From NCBI GenBank assembly GCA_022266195.1, contig WHVY01000001.1, positions 2,418,001 through 2,482,000 of the forward strand: a stretch of 64,000 bases of DNA, in the 5' to 3' direction. Below are positions 49,101 through 61,100 of the stretch, in pieces (position 1 is the first letter of the stretch; each line of letters starts with the position of its first letter). The notes under the pieces are model-generated. The model was not told the DNA's origin. It did not search any database and saw only the letters and a program-made list of their open reading frames with translations. A program made the position numbers and the translations under genes. The stretch comes from Tetranychus cinnabarinus (lineage: Eukaryota; Arthropoda; Arachnida; Trombidiformes; Tetranychidae).

Positions 49101-51272
49101 TTTTTTCCTCTGAATTATCATCAATCTTGCAGTTTTATTTCTTTTCACTATCACTCTCATCATTATCATCTTCATCCTTTTCCCGTTGAATGATGAAAAT
49201 TTTTTCATTTTCACTTTCATCTTTTCGCCTCTTGTTTCCATTATATTACAGTAAATGTAATCGATTGATGTTTAAATCTTCTCGCTTTAAAATCTTCTTT
49301 CAAACATATTGAACTCTACTACTTCTTGCTTTATAAATGTCATCTTGTATGAAGATCATCATCACTCTCATCATGATTTGTTTAATGGACATGATGAGAA
49401 TCCATTGACTCACCATTTTGCTTCTCCTTTCCTTTATTCATTTTTTGCTCTCTTTTCTTGTCAATAGTATTAACCAGTGACAAAACCTCAGTCACAATCA
49501 TTTTGTATTATTACTTTTGAGGGATGAAAAATTGAAAAACATGATGTTTGGAAACAAATTTCAGGATATGCTCAAGAATCCATCATCTGATTGTAAAAAA
49601 TTTACAACCAATGACTTTGGACACTTTTTTGTTACTTTTTTTCCTCACTTTATGGAGAAAAAAAAGTAAATCTTTTTGGTCAATCTTTTCTTGGAAACCC
49701 TTTTCCATGCTGATGAAACTTTCAGCCCTTTTTTTCATTCCAACAACTCTGAAAATTTTTTCTGTTTCTTCTCTTTTTCATCAATTATGAACTTATCTCG
49801 CTTTTATTTGATGCCTTGAACATTGAATTGCCATTGAATCTTCAATCAACTTTTTAATTTTTTTCCAAGTTGAATTTTATGTTAATGTTTCTCCTTTTTT
49901 TTATTGTTCATCTTCAGAACCAATATCAGTCACCTGTTATACCTGTAAACAAATATTCAACTCATCGTGGAGCTTGGTGCAACATGTTCAAAATCTTCAT
50001 GGAATTAAGATTTATGTTGATAAAAATGAAAACTCACTTTCTTCCCTTTTCCCTTCTCTCGACGGACGAGCTATCACTTCTGTGGCCTCAGCTGGAACCA
50101 CTGGACACAACAGTATCAACAGCAGTGGTCACCACCAGCAATCATCATCTTCCTCTTCCTCCGGATCTTCATCAACATCTCCCTCTGCTGCTGCCGTAGC
50201 CGCAGCAGTAGCCGCAGCCGCAGCAGCCAACGGAGATCGCAACAACGGCAGTGGCGGTGGCGGTGGCAATGGTGGCCACTTGCCAAGTCACTTTAATTCA
50301 TTTTCCTCCTCATCGCCCTCATCACTCAACCTGCTTCCCTCTTCCTCACCCTCACCTCTCAACCTTTTACCTCCCTCTTCACCGTCATCCCTCAACCTTT
50401 TACCCTCATCTCAACTGAATGCAGTGGTTGCTGCCGCTGGCTTTTCGTCACCCTTTCTCTCTGGGTCCTATGGTGGACCCACTCATCCTCTCCTACGAAT
50501 GCCCTTGAATCACAGTTCCCTGCTTGCTGCCATTGCCCAAGCCTCGGTGAGAGCCTCAGCATCGGGAGGTTCACAGGTTAATCTTAACTCTACTAGTCAG
50601 TCAGATATTTTCAGTGCAAATGCAAATGAACGCTCCTCGGCCGGTCCTGGTGGAGGAGGTTCCAGTGAGGGTAGAAACAGTGAGGGCAGACTGAGTGAGG
50701 GTCGAGTTAGTGATGGACGAAACAGTGAGGCCAGTGGCAATAATGCAAGTAGAAATAGTGATGTTAAAGCCATCACTGATGGTCGCAGCAGTGGTGGCGG
50801 CGGTGGTGGCGGAGGAGGTGCTAGTAGTGGCCGGGGAAGCAAAGAGGGTCATACTCGAGCTCGCAATGATACCTGTGAATTTTGTGGTAAAGTTTTCAAA
50901 AACTGTTCCAACCTGACGGTCCATAGGAGATCGCATACAGGGGAGAAACCTTACAAATGTGAATTATGTTCTTATGCTTGTGCTCAATCTTCCAAGTTAA
51001 CACGTCACATGAAAACCCATGGAAGGTTAGGTAAAGATGTTTATCGATGTCGTTTTTGTAACATGCCTTTCTCGGTGCCCTCAACACTGGAGAAGCACAT
51101 GAGACGTTGTGGTGTCAGTCCAATCAATTCAAACAGTCAAACAGCTACAGCCAATGATTCTGCATTATCATTAATATCAACCTCAAATTCACCTTCAATG
51201 TCATCAAATTTACCATTATCATTAACTTATAATGATACAAGCAACAGTAATGATCCAAGTTCAGATGCATGA
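43102..51272 (+). CDS. BCL11: BCL11/CG9650-type zinc-finger transcription factor (2 coding exons)
   Basis: Exons 43102..44437 and 49918..51272, joined in phase 1 at ...TLIQ|EPISVTC, give 896 aa. Nuclear transcription regulator; vertebrate BCL11A/B recruit chromatin repressors such as NuRD. The N terminus MPRQKQYRPKR matches the MSRRKQ-type repressor-recruiting motif. An atypical CCHC finger (C159, C162, H177, C181) corresponds to the N-terminal oligomerisation finger. A C2H2 finger (C452, C455, H468, H473; CYTCKQIFNSSW) is split from exon 1 just upstream by the 5.5-kb intron. A triple finger ends the protein: C765/C768/H781/H785, C793/C796/H809/H813 and a CCHC third finger C823/C826/H839/C843, with CGKVFKNCSNLTVHRRSHTG and YACAQSSKLTRHMKTHG nearly as in vertebrates. 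The central finger pair of vertebrate BCL11A is not found. The linkers are Asn, Ser, His, Ala and Gly runs. An extra CEFC...HKTC cluster lies at residues 14-27. Confidence 0.93.
44438..49917 (+). other. BCL11 gene intron, 5.5 kb
   Basis: Donor CAAG|gttagc and acceptor gttcatcttcag. The intron is very pyrimidine/purine-biased, with (TC)n at 46108-46127 and many TCATCA runs. Short open frames inside have only simple-sequence character. An alternative internal exon cannot be excluded by eye, but none with zinc-finger residues is visible. Confidence 0.75.
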
Positions 51273-51576
51273 TGACCACCATCACCATCTATACCAACAC
51301 TACCATCATGATGGTAATCATTGAATGATTGCAACAACACCACAACACTTATCATCAAAACTCAAAAAAACACATCAATAAATATGCATGCATCAATCAC
51401 CAAAACGACAACATTAACAACAACAACAAACCAAAGCTGCATATTTAATGAAAAAAAAACAAGACACAAAAGGACAACCAAAAAGCAACCAAGCAAACAA
51501 AAAACACGCAAAGATGAAAAACAACAACAAGAAAGACAAAAGTTAATATGATAAATAATATTAAATTAATACTAAA

Positions 51577-51582
51577 AATAAA
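51577..51582 (+). other. BCL11 gene poly(A) signal
   Basis: AATAAA about 305 bases after the stop codon, following an A/C-rich 3'UTR with CAACAAC runs. Confidence 0.5.
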
Positions 51583-52260
51583 TGCGTTTTATCAATGATT
51601 ATTGATTCAATCCATTTTTGCAAAATTCATTGTTGCGCGTTTCAACCTTTTTTTCCCATTTTTACCTTGAGATCATGTCTCTTGTGTGGTTGCCCAAACT
51701 TGTGATTCTTATCGGTTGATACACAACGTTCAACTTTCTGTTGGCTATTTCATGATGAAAAAAGCCTGTTAACTCCACACCTACTTGAATTGCGTGGTCT
51801 ACTTAGCCTATAACATCTTGCTCACTCACTCACCATGATCATCTTCATTATCATCATGACAACAAAGTTGCTTATCTTCTCCTGTTTTCCCTTTCTTTTA
51901 CTCTTTCCTCACAACAGGTCCTATAACTATTTTATTGACCATCCAATAAACATAAACAAGAATAGCGTCAGCAAGAAGAAGAAGAAAGAAGAATGAAGAT
52001 GAAGAAGAAGAAGGAAAAGAATAAGAAAAATGAAGGAGTTGAAAGAGAGTAGAAGCGGTAAGGAGGAGAATCCAAGAGGAAAAGAAGGAGGAGAAGAAGA
52101 AAAAGGAGGAGATTTGGGAGGATGAAAAGGAGGAGGAAGGAAGAGAAAGAAAGAGAAAAATATTTTTCCTCTTTTTCTTCTCTTGTGCATGTTTCCATTT
52201 CTCAATGATAATGGTAATAATAATATTATTATTATCAACTGCTGCAAGTTAAGATGATAG

Positions 52261-52341
52261 CCAATGAGACCGGAAACAAGGTAAAAGCTTTGTAACAAAT
52301 GTGCTAGTCCAAGTTGAACGCAAAAAGCCGCCAAGTGAATC
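52261..52341. repeat. Duplicated short element, copy 1
   Basis: A 24-base word beginning CCAATGAGACCGG and ending in GTAA, then AAGCTT, then GCCAAGTGAATC 69 bases from the start. An AATAATATTATTATT run lies just upstream. The same series recurs at 63669-63753. The word ends like an exon/donor junction (ACAAG|gtaa). Confidence 0.65.
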
Positions 52342-52501
52342 CAAAATGTGAATCGCTGAGAAACGATAAAAGGTTAAGAGAATGTCAATTTTTCAAATTT
52401 TACCAATCAACGATTTTCTCATCATTATCATGGGACAATTTAGGGAATCAATAACCATTCATGATTCAGAGAAAAGAAAAGGATTTCATGACAAAAATCT
52501 T

Positions 52502-52535
52502 AACCTAACCTTACCTAACCTAACCAAACCTAACC
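52502..52535. repeat. Interstitial telomere-like (CCTAA)n tract
   Basis: Six consecutive pentamers in one register: CCTAA, CCTTA, CCTAA, CCTAA, CCAAA, CCTAA, then CC. Two carry one substitution each. CCTAA/TTAGG is the ancestral arthropod telomere repeat. Confidence 0.7.
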
Positions 52536-53231
52536 TGACTCGATGAATCAATGGATAAGTTGAAAGTTGAGACAAAAGTTGAGTCTCAAAAGTAACTGTT
52601 GAAAAGTCAACCCTAATGGGTCAACTTGACTAAAAGGTTTCTTCATCATCGGCTTTTATTGCAACAAGATTCAACCCATGACAATCATGAGTGTTGATTA
52701 AAAGTTGTTTATAACTTGACCTTTATCTTATCAGGAATCACCTCAATATCTGAAAATCACATCGTCTTTTCGCCAATTCAAGGTAATGTAAACTAAAAGA
52801 CCGTCAAATAATGCTGTTCAACTTTTGATTTGTTTAACAAAAGGTAGACCTTCACTCATAATTGGTATACATTTTCAATGTGAAGTAGTTGATAAAATTT
52901 TTATTGACCCAAACCAGGGCCAATTAAGACTCGACTCTGATTCAATTTTTACATCAATTGATTATCTGATTGGATAATGAATGTCAACAGTTACAGTTAA
53001 CCTTTTTTTCTTGCAGGCTTTTTAATCATTATTCATTTTTGCAAAGTTTCACACTTTAACCATTCAAAGTGTAACCTGTAAACAAAAGTTGCCTCAATTT
53101 TGCACACTCGAAACGCATATTTTTTTCCCATTGAATACAAAAGGTATTTCCAATAATCAATCCTTACCTGGTCATCGACCTCTTTATCTCACCATCCATT
53201 ACTCCAAGTTTTATACATTTTTATTAGTTCT

Positions 53232-53278
<47 letters not shown>

Positions 53279-53279
53279 T
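53232..53279. repeat. (ATC)n microsatellite, 16 units
   Basis: Uninterrupted run of about sixteen ATC triplets, the longest perfect microsatellite I see in the window. It would read as poly-Ser, poly-His or poly-Ile depending on frame, but no gene is supported here. Confidence 0.95.
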
Positions 53280-56200
53280 AGTTTTATTACGTTTATGTCT
53301 GAATTCAGCCAAAAAGCACACCTTTTTTCACTCAATCATCGCCATCTTTCCTCCTCCTCCTTATCTCTCCACTATTAGCCTTTATCATCATTTTCAATAT
53401 TGCTCATTATTTGTCCTTTTCTTCATCCTCATCATCATCTAACGTGATGAAGGAAGGAGAGAAAAATTTTCAAAAGCAAAAATTTTCTCCATTTTCCCTC
53501 CCACTATCAGTCTCCAGTGTTGAGGTTCAAAATTGATTGTTTTTTATCTCAATCCAAACAACTTGTTTCTTCATCAACATCCAGCAACCCAAACTGTGCC
53601 GACTTAGTACCAGCACGGACACAGTTATTTAGTTAATCATCATCATTATCTGGTCATTATTGTTCAACTTTTACTCTCTCTTCATTAACCTCTTGTCAAC
53701 AACCTAAACTTTCTCCCTTTCCTCAATTAAATCAACCTCAATCAATGAATGTCAATCAAGCCAATCAAACAAACAAACACAAACTCAAAACGATCCATTA
53801 AAAAAAGGCTAAAACAAAAAGCGCAACTCGAACGCAAAAAAGTTGGTCAAAAGAGTCTTTTCCCAAGACAAAGCAGAGCAAAAATGCAAAAATGAAACAA
53901 TCGATTAAAATTTAATCATTGATTCCACAGGCAAAAATTGACTAAACATAATCAATATAGATCATTAAATGTCTAATTTGTTTACTTTTGCGCTTCTTCG
54001 CATCTTTACCTTTCTGTTGACAATAATCATTGTCGTTCATTTGTATCCCTCTGTCAATCTTATCATTACCTTTTCATCATTATTTCTCAGTCTTTTTTTA
54101 TATTCATCATTATTAACGTTCATTATCATTATTGAGTGATGGTCACGATTGTCAATTGTCTGGTGATTGTTGTTGAAGGAAAGCCAATCAATGAATGAGT
54201 TGATGCATGCAATGCTCATTAACACGGTCATAAATATTTTTTACCATTCAAAAGCCGAACCTCAAATTGACCCTCAACACGACTCTTTAATCACATCTTT
54301 CCACTTGTTGTTTTTTCCAACTATTCACTAATCAATTCACATGATCAACGATAATGGTTGATGCCCATGTTTACCTTGCAATTGTTATCGACCAATGAAT
54401 GAACACACAAAAAAAACCTCCTTTTTTGCATTACATTAAGTCTAATCTAATTTTCACTTTTCAACCTTTATGAACATCAACCAAAACTGCCGTGAAAACG
54501 TATCATGTTATCAATGTATCACTTGAAGTCAATTGACTAATTTATAACCTTTTTCATCTTCAATTTCATTGTCTTGCCGTTAGTTAAATTAGCCTGGTAA
54601 TGAAGCCTTCAACACCTTTGTTTCAATCGAGTTCAATTGTCTTTTTTTTGGTGAAAAAAACATGAATTGAATTGAATTGCCTTTTTTCACTTTTTTATGC
54701 TTTTTGTTTTTCGACACTTTTTTGTTCATTTTTAATTCATTACAAGTTGGACAATCAGTTGATATCATTTTCATGATAATTTTACATTTTTATGGTTAAG
54801 GTTTCAGGGCGTTTTACTTGTGCAATTTTAGCCTCTTTTTGATTCGTCCTTTTCTCGATTCCTTTTTGCTTCGTAATTGGTGAATAGAGTTTTTGTGATT
54901 AGTCGACTTTGAGTTGGGTTCGTTAAAAGGTCACTTGTTTCATGTGAGCTTTAAAGGCGTAATTTTCGCCTTTCATTGAATCATGAAATTCTTTTCCTTT
55001 TTTCTCTCTTTCTCTACCTTCTATCATGATTATCAATCTCATGATTACTGGACGAGGAGAGAGAAAGAGAGGAAAACAATTGAACTTTGAGTGGTTTCTT
55101 CTGGTGAAATGAAGTCTACTTATCAATCATGATTAGAATAGGATTAATCTGGATCAAATTGAAATGGCAAATGAGGAATGATTACGGATAACGGCTAATA
55201 CCAACGTTTGATATCAACTTGTTGCAAGAGGTTTTTGTGTTTGGCATCATTAAGATGATGATGAAAGGTAAACAATGAGAAGATGGAAAATTCATTTTTT
55301 GCATGAGAAGAAGAAGAAAAGAGATTCTTTTTACTGTCCTTTTTGTCGGTGATTACGATTCTCTGTGAATTGTTGATTGGATGAGAGAAGGTAAGAGAAA
55401 GGAAGAAGAAGCAGAAAAAAAGTTTCAATCATTTCTCTCGTTGCTCAGTGGCTTGGGTGAGAGACAGATGACGATAATGAATGACAAAAGGCCATTTTAA
55501 GATGAAGACAAGAAGAGATGAAAAATTACGATTAACTTGCAGAACCGTAACGATCGGTTCCAGTTCTGTCTTTTTTACCTTTTCAGTCTTGTTCTTCTGT
55601 TAATCTTGTTTTTCCTGAAAAGCTCATAACCATTGGCTATTGGTTACCATTGGCATGGTTAACTTTCATTGACTTTCATTGCCTCTCTCATCATTATCTT
55701 CATCATGAACACCATGAACAGCACATTGTCAAGATAATAGAGATGATTCAGTGAAATGAAAAACAAGAAGTAACAAAAAAAACGACAATAACAATACAAA
55801 AGGTGCTTTTTTACTTCTTTTGATAAAATGAAACTTGAATTGTGAGCGAAGAGAAGAAAGAAGATTGAACAATGAAAATGAAGAAGAAAAGTGGCAAAAA
55901 TGATGAGAAAAAAAGAGAGAGAGAGACGAAGAGGATGGACAGTCTTGTAAAACAAGGCAATGGATGAGAGAAAATGAATGAGCAAGATGATGGAAGATGG
56001 AAAAAGGTAAATTCAGTCTTTACCTAACGGAACAATCGTTTTGATGAGTTTATACACATCTTTCCATTCATGTCAATGCATTGTTATGTAACTTGACAAA
56101 GCATAGTTTGACCTTTAACTAGCCAGAGTGAAACTTTTTTTTTTCTTGCCAAAGCAAAAAGTGATTCCACTTTTAGCCTTGATTACATCCATAGTTGAGG

Positions 56201-57372
56201 CCAAAAGTCCGAGAAGTGAGTGTTCATTAAATGAGCATTCATTTGAATCAAACGTTGCTCGGATGTACCGACCATTATCATTTAATGCTGTCCAATCCAC
56301 TTCCCTAGGTTGAGTTACACTTGGTTGACTGCCTTATGGTTGTACAAGTCAATACATGTTAATGGCAACAACTTGCAACCTTAAGGTTAAATGTGTTTCA
56401 ATTAACCTTCAAGAGTTGGACACATTTTGTGAAACATTGAAAATTCAAGTTTTATACCAAAGGTGGTCAATGAAAGGCCGGAGCGACAATTTTTGCCTCT
56501 TGCAAAATGTTCGTTTGTTTTGTTGTCACAAACCCTTGACAATTAATGATCATTTAACGACTCGATCTGATTTGATAGATTAAACAATTGTAATTACACT
56601 TTCATTGTGCCATGACCAAAGTCTAATTACGATAATATTGAGGCTTAAAACTGTCATCCAACTGATGGACATTATCATTTCTATTGCAACTTGTTTATCC
56701 TTTTTTCGTTGTTACCCAATCCAATTGAAAAGCTGTTCAGTATTTTGAAGTTTTGTTATCAAGAAAATGATTAAATAAGTGTTGGTACAAGTGGACTTGT
56801 AAAGATGCACAATGGCGATGCAAGAAGAGCTTCAAATTAAAGGTTGAGTTGGTCAAGTTACGATGTAATTGTTACTCGACCAAATCAGGAAAGTTGATGG
56901 AAAAATTGTCTTTTTATTGCTTCACTTGAACAGTGTTTCAGTGTTTCAACAGTGAAACCCTGTAATTCTCATTGAATCAGTAATCTTATCAGAATTAATT
57001 ACTTTCCATGGAACTGTTTGCCTCTATGAAAAACAGTTTCCCATTGACTTTTCTTTACCTTTTTGCTTTCCCTTCTTGGTCTTTCTGGACTTTTGTCAAT
57101 ATCATATGAGGCAAGTTATAATAAATGCTATTAACGTCTCTTGTTTTTTTGTGTTGCTTTGTTATCAACAGCTTATCTTGGTATTGCCTGTGTATCATAT
57201 CAAAGAGGGTGAAGAAGAAGAAGAAAGGTGGAAGTAAAGTGGAAAAACTGAGATTATCTTTCAGGTAAACTTTGGTGTTATCAGTGATGAATGATTATTT
57301 TTTGTATTTTCCTCTTTTTTATGTGTCGCTGATAACGAGCACATTTTTTGTGGCTCATATTGACCAACAAGC

Positions 57373-58117
57373 TTACAAAGGGCACATGGACTCTTGCAAT
57401 CTTACAAAAACACGAAATATTGAACTGAACAGACTTGCAATAAACCATTGACATAACAAGATAAAACAGATGCGATTCAGCTTTACCATGTTGTCACTTC
57501 TAGAGACATTTCTATCAAGTAATTTCAAACTGGCTAAGTGAGTTTCATAGTCCCAGAGAACCCATGAGATATCATCATTCAATTGTTCAGTAAAATACAT
57601 GAAAATTGACAAAACCTTTTCTGCAAAGTATCGTGACCAGTTCGAGTTTGGAATAATAGTCAATCTATAAAATTTCACTTTCGATGCTATAATTTTTTTT
57701 GTCAATTCCGTGAGTTACTATTTGAGATGAATCTATACATCGAAAGAAGAAAGGGAACTGAAAGCCACTCGAGACAAATTTTACGGCGTTTTCGAAGTTT
57801 TTGCGATTTCCATGAAAACTCATAGCGATTGGGGTAATTCGTATCAGTTGATAGAGCACTAGAAACTACATCTAAAAAAGTCTAACAATGTTTTCCGCAC
57901 AGTCAAGCTAAGGTTGACTTTGAAACGATTTAATCGCTTTGGTCAAGGAAAAAATATCGAAATTAAAATCAAGTTCGTAGTTGAACCGCAAAATGAGTTT
58001 TAAGTCTTTTTCGATTGTCGTCGATATCTGCCGATCAAGATGTCTAATCAAGAATTGAAATACCATTGAAAAGGACTTGGAAAGGTTGCTAAAGTTTCCA
58101 AAAAATGGGAGATTCGA
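57373..58117 (-). pseudogene. Degenerate coding-like stretch, unknown family
   Basis: Three minus-strand open segments follow each other in changing frames: 57908-58117 (contains FQFLIRHLDRQISTTIEKDL), 57665-57859 (contains SFHGNRKNFENAVKFVSSGF) and 57373-57705 (contains NDDISWVLWDYETHLASLKL). Their amino-acid composition is mixed and protein-like, unlike the Ser/Phe/Lys-rich accidental frames elsewhere. The second and third overlap around a run of eight A bases near 57695, where a one- or two-base change would join them. I do not recognise a family. It could be a decayed gene or retrocopy, exons of an unrecognised gene, or chance. Confidence 0.25.
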
Positions 58118-61100
58118 CTAGCAAAAGTTGTAAGTGGTTGCAATGGACGTCACTTTGAGTGAAGTCTAACCTTTTCTCACCTGGAATATTGAACAGTCCT
58201 TTAATGGGGACCATTTTGAATGGAAAAAGGTTAAGGTTTGTTTTCATTGTTAAGTGTATTTGATTAATGCAAAAATTCAATTATCGAGATTAATTTGAAT
58301 TGGAAAAGGCACTCTGGTAATTGATAATGTTGCTCTGGTTCTTGTTTGAGGTGTTAACAATCTACTTTAATGAATCAACATGAGAAACAAAAATGAACAT
58401 TAATGCTGTTAAGGCGACATCTAGCCGGTTCAGTTTGAGTAAAAGTGAGATGAAAGTGATTAAGTGATGAGCAAATACAGAAGCAAGAAACATTATCATA
58501 CTTGTACACAGAAAGGGTCAGTCAAGACCTGTAGAGGTAAAGAGCTGCACATGACCATTGCAGTCAACTTGCCAAGTAAAACTGTCTCAACTGGTCAACT
58601 TGGTTGCTTCAAAGTTGACATGACAGGAAAAAGGATAAAATGTTAATCACAACGAAAACGGTTATTTCAAAACTCTTTGACAAAACGGGAAAAGGCAAGA
58701 AATGAGACTTGAAGCAACAACTAAACTTTACTATGCCTCTTGATTCTCGAATTTTTCAGATTACTTTTTATTCTTTTATCGATTACAAGAAAATATCAGG
58801 CTTATGAAATGGACATTGTTTTCGATGACCAATTTCCATCGCTCTAAACTCGCGAATTAGATACCGTTCTGGTCAACAGCGATTCAAAAATGTCAATAGA
58901 TTCTTAGGACAGCCTAACTTGGTTAAATCGAAGTTGATTTAAATTTAATTTCCTGAACATTTACATTGTAAACACGTATAAGAGGAAAACTGACCTCGAT
59001 ATGAATTTACATTTTAGTCAACTATTTGACCTCTTTAACTGAAAACGTTTTTCATCTTTTCTTTCAGCCTTTCTCGACTGTTTTTTGATTCAAAACCTCC
59101 AAATGTTCAACTAACAGATTACCTCTAAAAAAATTTTGGACGCTTTGTTTGATGTAAAAACACGTCACTATGGAAATCTATTTTTAATCAAACTTATCTT
59201 TTGAATCTTGTATGAAAACTCGAGTGATTGAAGGGTCATAAGGTCTTGTTTATGTTAGCAATAGTTGAGCCAAATTGAGTTGAAAATTTTTACGGTCAGT
59301 TAACATGGAAAGGTCAAAGGCTTATGTGGTTACCCAATAGCTTTGAGTCTTTTTTACCCTCTTTACACAGTCAAATAAACCTTTAAAAAAGTCGACTTTT
59401 GAAAGATTCGTAAATTAACGGAGTAAAATTTTCCTCCAACGGAAAGTGTTCACTGGAAACTTGGAGAAGCAAAAAGTTAGCCAAGAAAAAAGTTTACGTT
59501 ACGTCACTTGGCAGTCAGTTGGTGTTCAAAAATAAACTTGAGTTAATTTTGAATCAATTTTGCAACAACGATTAAACTGAATCCTTTAGTCACAAGATTT
59601 GTTTCCTTTGATAAACTTGCAACTTTAAAAAACGGACAAAGTTCGACTATAAACGGTTCGAGAAAATATTGATTGGCAAAAAGTGTTTGCTCATAAAGAA
59701 AGCATTTGCAAAAGAACCAGGAAAAGACTGGAAATGCCTGTAAATTAGAGGCTGACTGAGATAAGTTACATGACCGTTGGACTGTTTATCTTTAGGTTGT
59801 GCTTTACAATCAAACCAATCAAACCATTATTCAATTTAGGTTAAACAAATGAATGATAATGATCATCAAGGTGTGCTTTACTTTCACCAGTATTATCACA
59901 ACCAGCATCATCATCACCAGTGAAACCTGGTGAGGTAAAAGTAGTGAAGGAAAAGAAGTGAAAAAGAGAAAAAAATTCTTCAAACAAGCTGGCCCAGGGT
60001 TATAAATGCTAAGTGTCAAGGCTAGTCGAGCCTTATCAATGAACTTGTAGATAGCGAACCCAAAACAGCAGCAACCGTCAACGGCAAACAAAGGTTATCA
60101 CCTTGTGTAACACTGAATAACCTTTCAGAATCAGATAATAAAATCAATTAATAAACGCGTTATTTGTCAACTGATAATGTTCATGTTGTTCACACACACA
60201 CATCCATTGTTGACCCAACTTTATCCCTAACACAATGTTGTACCGAAAATTTGTATATCAATTTGCGGTCACAATCGCTTTATTGGTTTCACCCGAAAGA
60301 GAGAGAGAAAAAAGAAACTCAAAGTTGCTGAAAATAAAGTTTACCCAACGAGTTTGATTGTCTTTTAACCAATTCTTGTCAATTCAATTGTCCATTTTGG
60401 TCCACTTTTGTAGACTAAATTTGGCCGAATGTAAAGAAAAGGTCAAAAAACAATTACAACTTGAATTAGTTTCAGTGAAAAGTGTGCAATTTGTATTGCG
60501 CTATTCGATTGCAGTTTCTTTTTTTTCTCTTTTTTCTCTCTTCCAACAATCATTTGCAAGTCCAATTGGCTACCTTGACTCTTGTCCTTTCTTTAACTCA
60601 GCCGATAACCAACCTTAACTGATTAACTGACCCTTGAATGAACTGGAAATTCTTGGAAGAAAGGATAAAGTACAAAACTCTTTATTGTTTCCAGCAAGTA
60701 CAATATACTTTTTGCATTCCTCTCCATTCCTCTTTACCTTTTTTTAGTAAATTAATTTTTTTTCAATTTTCTTCTCTTTTCTCTTTACCTTTTTCCTTTT
60801 TACCTTTTTTGTGGGTCAATTACTTTTCTTTTAAGCACAACATTTAGCTCTGTTTAACCTTTACCTTATCATAAAAGGTGATGTTAACAAGACCCATTAA
60901 TCACTCCTTTGTAAACATTCAAGGGTCACTTCTAGGTAAAAAGAGTCAACCTTGCTTGACCACTGGTCAACCACAGGTAAATGGGTTAGTAGGTATAAGT
61001 CAAGGAAAAGTGTGTACCTTGAAAATTGTTGGCCAATAGAGAAGATGAAAGGAGCAAAAATTTCCGATGAAAGAAGAAGGGAAAAAAAAGTTTTATTTCT

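Noticed and set aside
51927..52334. 135-codon minus-strand open frame
   Set aside because: Mostly Leu/Phe/Ser from a purine-rich tract. The better-looking first part overlaps the duplicated element, whose second copy differs by four bases and cannot share the frame.
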